Positions 53,723-62,792 of a DNA stretch of 64,000 bases are shown here, one piece after another. The notes under the pieces are model-generated. The model did not search any database, was not told where the DNA came from, and saw only the letters and a program-made list of their open reading frames with translations. Both the position numbers and the translations under genes were made by a program. Within the stretch, counting starts at the first letter, position 1; each line of letters begins with the position of its first letter. The stretch lies in assembly GCA_036403235.1 (NCBI GenBank), contig DASWRI010000044.1:9693-73692 (forward strand), given 5' to 3'. The stretch is from JBGTFE01 sp036403235 (GTDB taxonomy: Bacteria > Acidobacteriota > Blastocatellia > Pyrinomonadales > Pyrinomonadaceae).

Positions 53723-56700
53723 ATGAAATTATCACCAACCCAAATTTTTAAAGGTAAAAAGATTTTCTTTATCGGCGGCACGGGCTTTGTCGGTAAGGTT
53801 ACGCTTTCGATGCTGCTCAATAATTTTCCCGACATCGGGCGAGTTTATGCGACCGTCAGAGCGCGAGATGCGAAAGAATCGGAAATTCGTTTTTGGACGA
53901 GCATCGTCACAAGCCCGACGTTTGACCCTTTAAGAGAAAAATACGGCGACAAATTTGAAAATTTTATCCGCGAAAAAGTCGTGCCGGTGAACGGCGACGT
54001 CGGCAACGAATTTCTCGGTTTAGATGAAAAGGAAGCGAAAAAGTTAATGCGCGACTGCGACATTATCATCAACGGCGCGGGCAACGTGACGTTTAATCCG
54101 CCGCTCGAAAGCGCCTTGAGAACAAACGTCGTCGGCTCAAACAATATTTTGAAAATGGCGCGCCTGATGAAGCGCCCCGCGCTCGTGCACGTTTCGACCT
54201 GTTTTGTCGCCGGTAAACGGAGCGGCGCGATTTGGGAAAACGAGCCGGTCGTCGGGTATTTCCCGAGAAAAAACGAGCTCGTCGGCACCACCTTCGACGT
54301 CAACAAGGAAATCGAAGACTGCGCCCGCCTGTCCGAACAGGCGCGTCAGGAAGCCGACGACGCGATGCAGATTGCGAAATTTCGCGAGCAGGCGAGAACG
54401 CGTTTCGAGGAAGAAGGACGCGACCCGGACGACGAGACGGAATTGAAATCGGCGATTTTCCGCGAGCGCAAGATGTGGATTCGTGAGCGGACGACCGAAC
54501 TCGGTGCGGAGCGCGCCGAATATTGGGGCTGGACGAATATCTACACTTATTCGAAATCTCTGGCCGAGCAAATCATCGCGCAGCAGGACGACGTCGTCAA
54601 GATTCTCATCCGGCCGTCGATTGTCGAATCTTCGCAAAGTTACCCGTTTCCGGGCTGGAACGAAGGCTTTACGACGACTGCGCCGTTGATTTTAATCGCG
54701 CTGCGCGGCCAGCCGATTATTCCGGTCAACGAAAAGCTCGTTCTCGACATAATTCCGGTCGATATGGTCTCGGGCGCAATCCTCGGCGCGGCCATGAACG
54801 CGCTCGTCGACGACACTCCGCCGCTCGTTTTTCAGGCCTGCTCGGGCGATTCGAATCCGAACGATATGGAGCGCATCGTCGGTCTCGTCGGTCTTTACAA
54901 ACGCGAGCATTTCAAGGAAAAGGAAACCGGAAATAAATTGGTAAATAACGTCGCCGCGATGATTGAAGCCTCGCCCGTAACGCAGAAAACCTACGAAAGA
55001 GTGTCCGCGCCGATGCTCAACAAACTGGCTAAGCGCGCCAACGTTTTGCTCGATAGGGCCAAGCCGACGTGGGCCGGCGGGCGGCTCTCAAACATCGTTT
55101 CCGATTTGCAGAAATCGGTCGAAAATTTCGAGCGGACGACGCAGGAGACGATGGACGCGTTCTCGATGTTCAAGCCGTTTATGATTGACAACGAATATCT
55201 GTATCGCGCCGACAATCTGCGCGCGCTGATGTCGCTCGTCAAGGAAAAGGAAAAAGATTTGCTGCCGTGGTATCCCGAGCGGCTCGATTGGTACGACTAC
55301 TGGCTCAACGTCCATTTTCCCGGAATGAGAAAATGGGTTTTGCCGCAGCTCGAAGAAGATTTAAAAATTCAGGAGCGCCGCTCTTACACATACAAGGATT
55401 TGCTCGATTTGTTCGACACTTCGGTCAAACGCTTTTCGACGCGCGTCGCGATGCGCATCGAGCGCAACGGGCGCAAAGAGCAGTACACTTTTGAAGACGT
55501 CAGGGAACTGACTTTGCGCGCCGCCGGATTTTTCGCCGCGAGCGGCATCAAGCAGAACGACCGCGTCATTTTGTTTTCAAACAATATGCCCGAATGGGGC
55601 TTGTCGTATTTCGGCATTTTGAAAACCGGCGCGACCGCGATTCCGATTGACCCGGCCAGCTCGATTGACGAAATCATAAATTTTGCGCGCGCGGGCGAGG
55701 CTTCGGCGATTGTTATTTCCACGAAATTAGCCGGCGAAAATCCCGAATTGGCCAAAAAACTGAAGGAAGCAAAACTGAAGTTAAACGTCTGGACGTTTGA
55801 AGAAGTTTTCGAGATGCACCCGGAAATCGAGGAAGCCAAACGCATCGCGCTGCTGCCCGGTAAAATTTTGTCGAATTCGGTCGCGTCCCTGATTTTTACT
55901 TCGGGCACGACCGGAACGCCGAAAGCCGTCATGCTCTCGCACAAAAATTTCGTCAATATGATTTCGATGTTGTCGAGCGTTTTGGAAATGGACATCACCG
56001 ACGGCGTTTTGTCGGTTCTGCCGATGCATCACACGTTTGAGTTCAGCGCCGGATTTTTGACGCCTTTTTCAAACGGGACGCAGATTACGTATCTCGACGA
56101 GCTTTCGGCGGAAGAGCTTTCGCGCTCAATCGAAAACGGCCACGTGACGGGAATGGTCGGCGTTCCGGCGCTCTGGGAAATGCTCCATCGCCGGATAAAG
56201 ACGCGTCTCAGGGAGCGCGGCGACTGGTTTGCCGATTTTGCCGACAGCGTCATCGACTTCAACGCCTGGATACGCGACAACACGCCGTTTAATCTCGGCC
56301 CGATTATCTTTTTCCCGATTCATCAGGGAATGGGCGGGCGGATGCGCTATCTGATTTCGGGCGGCTCGGCTTTGAGCGAAAAAGTCCAGAAAGACTTGCA
56401 CGGATTAGGATTTACCGTTCTTGAAGGTTACGGTTTGACCGAATCTTCGCCCGTCCTGACGGTCGCGCGTCCGGGAAACAAATTGTTAAGGGGAAGCGTC
56501 GGCAAGCCTCTGCCCGGAATCGAGGTAAAAATCGACTCGCCCGATGAAAACGGCGTCGGTGAAGTTCTCGCGCGCGGGCAGAACATAATGCTCGGCTATT
56601 ACAATAACGAGGAAGCGACCGAAGCCGTCCTTCATGACCGCTGGTTGAAAACGGGCGATTTGGGCAAACTCGACGAAGACGGAAATCTATACATCGTCGG

Positions 56701-58141
56701 GCGTTCAAAGGACGTTATTATCGATTCGAACGGCAAAAACATATACCCGGACGAAATCGAGGATTTATACGGAAAGTCCGGTTTTATCAAGGAATTATCA
56801 ATCGTCGGCCTGGCGGACGATGACGGCGGCGAGAAAATCGCGGCGCTCGTCGTGCCCGATTACGAGCACGACATCGCCTTGAGCCGAAGCGATACGAACA
56901 AAAAAGTCGAAGAACATTTCCGCGAGGTTTCCGCCGCGCTGCCGTTTTTCAAACGCGTCAAGGTTTTGCACCTGACGCCGTTTGAGCTGCCGCGGACGGC
57001 GACCAGAAAAGTTAAACGTCCCGAAGTCGTCGAGATGCTTCAATCGCTCGAAGAACGGGCGAAAAAGAAAACAAAGGCGGTCGCCGAATCAAAAGGCGAC
57101 GACAATGTTCTGTGGCTTCGCAAAATCGTCGCGACCGTTTCAAACCGTCCGCTTTCCGACATCGCCGTCGAAGACAAATTAGCCGATTTGGGCTTTGACA
57201 GCTTGATGTTTGTCGAGCTTCAAGCGGCGGTCGAAGACGCCGGCGGGCGCGTCGCGTCGCCCGATACTTTGAACGAAGTGCAGACCGTTCGCGAGCTTTT
57301 AACGGCGGTTCAGCGCGTCGATACGCGCAAGAAAATCGTCGACGAGCCGCGCGCCGAGGAGAAAAAGGAAGAGGAAATTTTTATTCCGTCGATTGTCCGC
57401 AAGCTCGGAAACTCAATCGTCGATTTTGCGCAGGAGACGCTTTACAACTCGGTTTTGAACACATCGATTGAAGGCGAGTCGAACGTTCCGGTTCACGCCA
57501 ATTTTATCGTCGCGTCAAATCACACGTCGCATCTCGATATGGGGTTGGTGAAACGTGCGCTCGGAAAGGACGTCGCCGAGCAGACGGTCGCGGTCGCGGC
57601 GGCCGATTACTGGTTCGACACGAAATACAAGCGCGCGTATATGAACAATTTCACGACGCTGATTCCGATTGAGCGTTCGGGAAGTTTGCGCCAATCTTTG
57701 CGGCACGTCACACAAATTTTGAACGAAGGCTACAACACTTTGATTTTTCCCGAAGGCGGACGCCAGACATCCGGCGAGATTGCCGAATTCAAACCGATTA
57801 TTGGCTATCTCGCATTAAACGAAAAAGTCGGGATTCTGCCGGTTTATCTGTGGGGAACATACGAAGCGTTTCCGAAAGGAATGACGATTCCGCCGCGCTC
57901 GAGCATCGGCGCTAACATCGGCGCGAAAGTCGGAAGATTTTTGGAATACGAACAGCTTCTGGAGATGACCAAAGGCGTGCCGAACACCGAGGCGTATCGC
58001 CTGATTGCCGCGCGCGTCCAGCACGAAATCGAAAATATGCGCGACGGTCGGCGCGACAAATTCGACGTCGCGGCGGTTCGCAAACGTTGGCGCGCCGAAC
58101 GCAGAAAATCGCGCAAGCAGGCGCCTGTAATTGAAGATTAA
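53723..58141 (+). CDS. Fatty acyl reductase / acyl-AMP ligase / ACP / acyltransferase fusion (ElbD-like)
   Basis: The 1472-aa protein has four recognisable parts. Residues about 10-440 are a thioester-reductase type Rossmann domain (F-I-G-G-T-G-F-V-G, Y-T-Y-S-K near 275). About 560-1100 form an acyl-AMP ligase (FTSGTTGTPKA near 725, GYGLTESSPV, KTGDLGKLDEDGNLYIVG). About 1130-1190 is an ACP with G-F-D-S-L-M (Ser near 1160). About 1230-1440 is a PlsC-type acyltransferase (N-H-T-S-H-L-D near 1266, FPEGGRQTSG near 1341). As I recall, this resembles myxobacterial ElbD in ether-lipid synthesis. GH47 follows 4 nt later. Confidence 0.85.
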   Translation: MKLSPTQIFKGKKIFFIGGTGFVGKVTLSMLLNNFPDIGRVYATVRARDAKESEIRFWTSIVTSPTFDPLREKYGDKFENFIREKVVPVNGDVGNEFLGLDEKEAKKLMRDCDIIINGAGNVTFNPPLESALRTNVVGSNNILKMARLMKRPALVHVSTCFVAGKRSGAIWENEPVVGYFPRKNELVGTTFDVNKEIEDCARLSEQARQEADDAMQIAKFREQARTRFEEEGRDPDDETELKSAIFRERKMWIRERTTELGAERAEYWGWTNIYTYSKSLAEQIIAQQDDVVKILIRPSIVESSQSYPFPGWNEGFTTTAPLILIALRGQPIIPVNEKLVLDIIPVDMVSGAILGAAMNALVDDTPPLVFQACSGDSNPNDMERIVGLVGLYKREHFKEKETGNKLVNNVAAMIEASPVTQKTYERVSAPMLNKLAKRANVLLDRAKPTWAGGRLSNIVSDLQKSVENFERTTQETMDAFSMFKPFMIDNEYLYRADNLRALMSLVKEKEKDLLPWYPERLDWYDYWLNVHFPGMRKWVLPQLEEDLKIQERRSYTYKDLLDLFDTSVKRFSTRVAMRIERNGRKEQYTFEDVRELTLRAAGFFAASGIKQNDRVILFSNNMPEWGLSYFGILKTGATAIPIDPASSIDEIINFARAGEASAIVISTKLAGENPELAKKLKEAKLKLNVWTFEEVFEMHPEIEEAKRIALLPGKILSNSVASLIFTSGTTGTPKAVMLSHKNFVNMISMLSSVLEMDITDGVLSVLPMHHTFEFSAGFLTPFSNGTQITYLDELSAEELSRSIENGHVTGMVGVPALWEMLHRRIKTRLRERGDWFADFADSVIDFNAWIRDNTPFNLGPIIFFPIHQGMGGRMRYLISGGSALSEKVQKDLHGLGFTVLEGYGLTESSPVLTVARPGNKLLRGSVGKPLPGIEVKIDSPDENGVGEVLARGQNIMLGYYNNEEATEAVLHDRWLKTGDLGKLDEDGNLYIVGRSKDVIIDSNGKNIYPDEIEDLYGKSGFIKELSIVGLADDDGGEKIAALVVPDYEHDIALSRSDTNKKVEEHFREVSAALPFFKRVKVLHLTPFELPRTATRKVKRPEVVEMLQSLEERAKKKTKAVAESKGDDNVLWLRKIVATVSNRPLSDIAVEDKLADLGFDSLMFVELQAAVEDAGGRVASPDTLNEVQTVRELLTAVQRVDTRKKIVDEPRAEEKKEEEIFIPSIVRKLGNSIVDFAQETLYNSVLNTSIEGESNVPVHANFIVASNHTSHLDMGLVKRALGKDVAEQTVAVAAADYWFDTKYKRAYMNNFTTLIPIERSGSLRQSLRHVTQILNEGYNTLIFPEGGRQTSGEIAEFKPIIGYLALNEKVGILPVYLWGTYEAFPKGMTIPPRSSIGANIGAKVGRFLEYEQLLEMTKGVPNTEAYRLIAARVQHEIENMRDGRRDKFDVAAVRKRWRAERRKSRKQAPVIED

Positions 58142-58145
58142 ATTT

Positions 58146-59510
58146 ATGACGAAATCTCTAAAAGTAAATTTTTTGGTGTCCGCATTTTTGATTTTCGCGC
58201 TTGTTTCGTCTTCGTTCGGTCAGGCGAAAGTCGATAAAAAACAAATGACGGCCGAGGTCAAAGCGGAATTTCTGCACGCCTGGAACGGGTACAAAAAATA
58301 CGCGTGGGGACACGACGATTTGAAGCCTTTGAGCAAAACTTACAAGGATTGGTACGGCGAGACGCTCCTGATGACGCCGGTCGACGCGCTCGACTCGCTC
58401 GTTTTGCTCGGCTTCAAAACGGAAGCCGATAAAACACGCAAATACATCACGGACAATCTTTCGTTCGACAAAGACGTTTACGTCCAGAATTTTGAAATCA
58501 CGATTCGTCTGCTCGGCGGTTTGCTCTCAAGCTATCAAATGACGGGCGACAAAAAACTGCTCGCTCTGGCCGAAGATTTGGGCAACCGGCTTTTGCCCGT
58601 TTTCGCGTCGCCGACCGGAATTCCGTATCGCTACGTCAATCTCAAAACCGGAAAAGTAAAAGGCGAAGTGACAAATCCGGCCGAAGCGGGAACATTGCTG
58701 ATTGAATTCGGGACTTTGAGCAAGCTGACGAAAAAGCCTGTATTTTACGATAAAGCGAAACGCGCTCTGGTCGAAACTTACAATCGCCGCTCGCCGCTCG
58801 GCCTGGTCGGAACGCGCATCAACGTCGAGACCGGAAAATGGACGAATACCGACTCGCACGTCAGCGCCGAGATTGATTCGTATTACGAGTATCTTTTGAA
58901 GTGCGCGATTCTTTTCGACGATAAAGACTGTCGCAAAATGTGGGAAGAAGGCATTGCGGCGATAAATAAAAATCTGGCCGACGAAGTGCGCGGCGAGCTT
59001 TGGTACGGCCACGCCGATATGACTTCGGGAAAGCGAACCGCGACCGTGTCCGGCGCGCTCGACGCGTTTTTCCCGGCGATTCTGGCCTTGTCGGGCGATT
59101 TGGCGCGTGCCAAACGCCTCCAGGATTCAAGCTTCAAAATGTGGACGAAGTATGACATCGAGCCCGAAGAATACGATTATCAGAAACAGGAAATCGGCGA
59201 CGCGAGCTATCATCTGCGGCCGGAAATCGTCGAATCGACGTATTATCTTTATCAATACACTTCGGACGAAAAATATCTGCAAATGGGCAAAACTTTTTTC
59301 GACGATTTTGTAAAATACTGTAAGACGGACGACGCATACGCCGTCTTAAAAAGCGTCGTCACCAAAGAAAAAGCGGACACGATGCACAGTTTTCTGTTTG
59401 CGGAAACTTTCAAATATTATTATTTATTATTTGCGCCGCCGCGGGCTTTGGACTTTAAGAAAGTTGTTTTTAATACCGAAGCGCATCCGGTAAAAAAGAC
59501 CTGGAAATAA
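58146..59510 (+). CDS. Exported GH47-family alpha-mannosidase
   Basis: The 454-aa product from the ATG at 58146 has a signal peptide (core FLVSAFLIFALVSSSFG). It matches class I alpha-1,2-mannosidases: AWNGYKKYAWGHDDLKPLS, FEITIRLLGGLLSSY with Glu117, GTLLIEFGTLSKL, SAEIDSYYEYLLK with Asp244, LRPEIVEST with Glu360, SFLFAETFKY with Glu420 and V-F-N-T-E-A-H-P with Thr444, the calcium-site Thr. GH47 is mainly eukaryotic and scarce in bacteria. It starts 4 nt after the ElbD-like gene and one nt separates it from the SDR gene. Confidence 0.9.
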   Translation: MTKSLKVNFLVSAFLIFALVSSSFGQAKVDKKQMTAEVKAEFLHAWNGYKKYAWGHDDLKPLSKTYKDWYGETLLMTPVDALDSLVLLGFKTEADKTRKYITDNLSFDKDVYVQNFEITIRLLGGLLSSYQMTGDKKLLALAEDLGNRLLPVFASPTGIPYRYVNLKTGKVKGEVTNPAEAGTLLIEFGTLSKLTKKPVFYDKAKRALVETYNRRSPLGLVGTRINVETGKWTNTDSHVSAEIDSYYEYLLKCAILFDDKDCRKMWEEGIAAINKNLADEVRGELWYGHADMTSGKRTATVSGALDAFFPAILALSGDLARAKRLQDSSFKMWTKYDIEPEEYDYQKQEIGDASYHLRPEIVESTYYLYQYTSDEKYLQMGKTFFDDFVKYCKTDDAYAVLKSVVTKEKADTMHSFLFAETFKYYYLLFAPPRALDFKKVVFNTEAHPVKKTWK

Positions 59511-59511
59511 A

Positions 59512-60549
59512 ATGGCAGCTAGAAAAACAAAAGCATTGGCGAAAATTGAAAAGAAAATCCTAATCACCGGCGGGACGGGATTTTTAGGAACGCACATTGT
59601 CCGGCAGTTTCTGGAAAATGGCGAGAAAAATCTGCGCGTGATGGCATCGAGCGTTCCCGTCTGGATGCGAGACGCGGGCGTTGAAGCGGCGGAAGGCTCG
59701 GTGACGAACCGGGAAGACGTGGCCAATGCAGTCAAAAACGCTTCGGCCGTTTATCATCTTGCGGGCCGGGTTTCGCGCGACAACGAAGACGCCGCATTGA
59801 TGAACAAAATTCACGTCGAAGGCACGAGAATTTTATGCGAGGCGGCGAAGGAATCGGGCGTGAAAACGTTTGTTTTAGCTTCGTCGAGCGGCACGATTGC
59901 CGTTTCCGAAAACGAGGACATTCTCGACGAAACTTACCCGACGCCCGTCGAAATCATCTCGCGCTGGGCGTATTACGCTTCGAAATATTATCAGGAAAGA
60001 ACCGCTCTCGAAAATTTCGACGGCAAAGGCTTAAAGCTCGTGATTTTGAATCCGTCGCTGCTTTTGGGAACGGGCGACGAGCGTTTAAGCTCGACCAAAG
60101 TAATTCTGGATTTTCTCGCGCGAAAAATTCCCTACACGCCGTCGGGCGGGCTTTCGTTTGTCGATGCGCGCGACGCGGCGGCTGCTTTTATTAATTCTCT
60201 CGAAAAGGGAAGCCACCGCGAAAAGTACTTACTCGGCGCGGCGAATATGACTTTCGCGCAGTTTTTCGGGCGGCTCGCACGTCTTTCGGGCGTTTCCGCT
60301 CCCGTCTTGCGCGTACCGAAACGGCTGGCGATGGCGGGCGCGAGCTTGATTGATTCGGTCTTTAAGAACTGGAATAAACCGTCGCCGATTCAGCCGAAAG
60401 AAGTCGAGCAGGCCGAATATTTCTGGTATTTCGACTCGGCAAAAGCCGCAGAAGAACTCGATTTTGCGCCGCGCGATGCGCAGGAAACTCTGCAGGACAC
60501 GATTTCTTATCTCAAGGAAAATTTCCTCGGCGAAGGCATTTTTAAATAA
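59512..60549 (+). CDS. Extended SDR (NAD-dependent epimerase/reductase-like)
   Basis: The 345-aa product has L-I-T-G-G-T-G-F-L-G (18-27), LASSSGT (about 122-128) and catalytic Y154-x3-K158 (YYASK), with NPSLLLGTG after. The C-terminal part is like 3-beta-HSD/dihydroflavonol-reductase relatives. Substrate could be a lipid or sugar intermediate. It starts 1 nt after the GH47 gene and ends the tight operon that began with the ElbD-like gene. Confidence 0.88.
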   Translation: MAARKTKALAKIEKKILITGGTGFLGTHIVRQFLENGEKNLRVMASSVPVWMRDAGVEAAEGSVTNREDVANAVKNASAVYHLAGRVSRDNEDAALMNKIHVEGTRILCEAAKESGVKTFVLASSSGTIAVSENEDILDETYPTPVEIISRWAYYASKYYQERTALENFDGKGLKLVILNPSLLLGTGDERLSSTKVILDFLARKIPYTPSGGLSFVDARDAAAAFINSLEKGSHREKYLLGAANMTFAQFFGRLARLSGVSAPVLRVPKRLAMAGASLIDSVFKNWNKPSPIQPKEVEQAEYFWYFDSAKAAEELDFAPRDAQETLQDTISYLKENFLGEGIFK

Positions 60550-60571
60550 TTTTCATTTTAATTTGGCAAAA

Positions 60572-60598
60572 GTGTTTCAGGCGTCACGTCTGAAACGG
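60572..60598. terminator. Hairpin at the end of the lipid operon
   Basis: GTTTCAGGCG-TCA-CGTCTGAAAC is a compact stem-loop just after the SDR gene. It has no long T-run, so it may be a terminator or a REP-like hairpin. Confidence 0.5.
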
Positions 60599-60639
60599 TT
60601 GTAGTTTTAAAATTAATTTTAGAAGGAACTTAATAAAAA

Positions 60640-61146
60640 ATGCCAAGTTACAGAAATATTTTACCCGTCATTCAATCCGGTTGGTACACCTGCTGGGCGG
60701 CTTCGACGTCGTGGTGGACGCAGGCCATGACTGACCGCGCCAGAGGCTTTATGACCGAACAGGACATGATGGACAAGTTTAGCTGCGATTGGGACAAAAA
60801 CGGCGCGATGACCTTGAAAGGGCTGGCCGATATTTTTCGAGAGCCGAAATTTAATATGAATTTTCGTTTCGGCAACGCGGCGGATTTGGACAGAATTATT
60901 TACAATCTTTCGGAAGACGCGGTAAAAAGCATCAACGCGTTTCCGATTATTATCGGCTACAACGACCCGCGCGCTGGCGGAAATCATTGCGCTGTTTTGT
61001 GCGAATTCGACCTCGATATAAGCTACCAGAAATTAGTCGTGATGGACCCGGCGAAAGGTTATCGCGTCCGAAGTCGCGATTATCTCGCTTCGCAAAATAT
61101 GGTTTTCGCGTGGCCGAAAGAGGCGGGCGATATAACTTCCTATTAG
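60640..61146 (+). CDS. Small papain-like (C39-type) cysteine peptidase
   Basis: The 168-aa product starts after AAGGAA. It has Cys18 in S-G-W-Y-T-C-W-A-A-S, His near 116 in G-G-N-H-C-A-V-L and Asp near 135 in V-M-D-P-A-K-G, the order of a papain-fold triad. No signal peptide is seen. The nearest sequence type is the AvrRpt2/C39-like group. The substrate is unknown. It ends in a convergent E-family palindrome. Confidence 0.8.
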   Translation: MPSYRNILPVIQSGWYTCWAASTSWWTQAMTDRARGFMTEQDMMDKFSCDWDKNGAMTLKGLADIFREPKFNMNFRFGNAADLDRIIYNLSEDAVKSINAFPIIIGYNDPRAGGNHCAVLCEFDLDISYQKLVVMDPAKGYRVRSRDYLASQNMVFAWPKEAGDITSY

Positions 61147-61160
61147 TTTCGGCAAAGGTT

Positions 61161-61216
61161 TTAGCCACGAATTACACGAATAAGAAATAAAAATAATTCG
61201 TGTAATTCGTGGCTAT
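61161..61216. repeat. Intergenic palindrome, AGCCACGAATTACAC family (E3)
   Basis: TTAGCCACGAATTACACG faces CGTGTAATTCGTGGCTA around an A-rich loop. It lies between the peptidase and the convergent amidase. Confidence 0.8.
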
Positions 61217-61220
61217 TTTC

Positions 61221-62792
61221 TTATGCGAAAACCGGTAAAAACTTCGGCGGTTTTCGGGCTTTTGTCGCTTGCTCAAAGGCGTATGCGATTTTTATCAGCG
61301 TCGATTCGGAAAAGGCGCGTCCGAAAAACGAGATTCCCGCCGGAAGTCCCTGTACGAAACCGGCCGGAACGGAAATATTCGGATACCCGGCGACCGCCGC
61401 CAGCGAATTGCTTTCAAAAACGCCGCAGTCGCCGTTGACCAAATCGGTCGTCCAGGCGACGCCGCCCGAAGGCGCGGTGACGGCGTCCAATTTGTATTGA
61501 TTCATCACCGCGTCGATGCCCTGCGCCTGCGTCAAAAGCTTCGATTTCTGCAAAGCGAGTCGATACGCGCGCGTCTGCAAATCGCCTTTCTTTTCGGCCA
61601 TTATAAAAATTTCCTGACCGAAATACGGCATTTCGCGGTCTTTATTTTCTTCGTTAAATTTGATTAAATCGGCGAGAGTTTTGTAGGGTGAATCCCGCGC
61701 CGCCAGATATTTGTTCAAACCGGCTTTGAATTCATACAAAAGAACTTCAAACTCGGCGTCGCCGAATTTTTGCAGCGTCGGGAACTGGACGTCGATTAAA
61801 GTCGCGCCGCCGTCTTTTAAGATTTGCAGATTCGGCTCGATAAGGGCGTCGATTTTCGAGTTTCGCCCGAAATACTGGCGCGCGACGCCGATTCGCATTC
61901 CGCGCAGGCCGTCCTTTTGCAAAAATCTGGTGTAGTCGGTGACAGTTTTCGCGCCCTGCGCGGTTATCTGGTCGGATTTATCGAAACCGGCCATCACGCC
62001 GAGCAAAATCGCGGCGTCGGAAACGGTTCTCGTCATCGGCCCGGCCGTATCCTGCGAATGAGCAATCGGAATCACGCCGGAACGCGAGACTAAACCGAGA
62101 GTCGGTTTGATGCCGACGATTCCGCACGTCGAAGCCGGACAGAGAATCGAGCCGTCGGTTTCCGTCCCGACCGCGACCGCCGCCAGATTAGCCGCAATCG
62201 CCGCGCCCGAACCCGACGACGAGCCGCACGGATTGCGGTCTAAAACATACGGATTGTGCGTTTGCCCGCCGCGACCAGACCAGCCGCTCGAAGATTTTGT
62301 CGAACGAAAATTCGCCCATTCCGACAAGTTTGTTTTGCCGATGATGACCGCGCCCGCTTCGCGCAGCTTCTGCGCTAAAAACGCGTCCTGTTTCGGCGTC
62401 GGCGCATCGACGAGCGCGAGACTCCCGGCGGTCGTTTTCATCCGGTCGGCGGTGTCGATGTTGTCTTTTATCAGTACCGGAACGCCGTGCAGCATCGAGC
62501 GGACGCGCCCGGCTTTGCGCTCTTTGTCCATTTCTCCGGCGATTCGCTCGGCGTCCGGATTGAGTTCGATAATCGAGTTTAAGCTTTTATCCGTTTCGCG
62601 AATGCGTTCGAGATATTTTTCCGTGATGCGTTCGGAAGTCATTTTGCCCGATTTCATCCAGTCCTGAAGCTCGAAAACGGTCGTTTCTTCAAGCTCGAAA
62701 TTTTTCGTCTCGGCGTAAATGTTTTTTGTATTGTTCATTATCAGTGCAGCGCCCGCCATCGCGGTTATTTCCAAAAAATCTCTTCGTTTCAT
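61221..62792 (-). CDS. Tat-exported amidase (amidase signature family)
   Basis: The 523-aa product starts M-K-R-R-D-F-L, a twin-arginine leader, and has the amidase-signature triad: Lys109 in GVPVLIKDN, Ser191-193 in P-C-G-S-S-S-G-S-G and nucleophile Ser215 in T-E-T-D-G-S-I. Substrate is unknown. Its ATG overlaps the upstream TPR gene stop as ATGA, so the two are translationally coupled. Confidence 0.92.
   Translation of the reverse strand: MKRRDFLEITAMAGAALIMNNTKNIYAETKNFELEETTVFELQDWMKSGKMTSERITEKYLERIRETDKSLNSIIELNPDAERIAGEMDKERKAGRVRSMLHGVPVLIKDNIDTADRMKTTAGSLALVDAPTPKQDAFLAQKLREAGAVIIGKTNLSEWANFRSTKSSSGWSGRGGQTHNPYVLDRNPCGSSSGSGAAIAANLAAVAVGTETDGSILCPASTCGIVGIKPTLGLVSRSGVIPIAHSQDTAGPMTRTVSDAAILLGVMAGFDKSDQITAQGAKTVTDYTRFLQKDGLRGMRIGVARQYFGRNSKIDALIEPNLQILKDGGATLIDVQFPTLQKFGDAEFEVLLYEFKAGLNKYLAARDSPYKTLADLIKFNEENKDREMPYFGQEIFIMAEKKGDLQTRAYRLALQKSKLLTQAQGIDAVMNQYKLDAVTAPSGGVAWTTDLVNGDCGVFESNSLAAVAGYPNISVPAGFVQGLPAGISFFGRAFSESTLIKIAYAFEQATKARKPPKFLPVFA

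Noticed and set aside
53723..58141. NRPS/PKS module
   Set aside because: There is an adenylation-like domain and ACP but no condensation or ketosynthase domain. The end domain is PlsC-like and the start is an acyl reductase.
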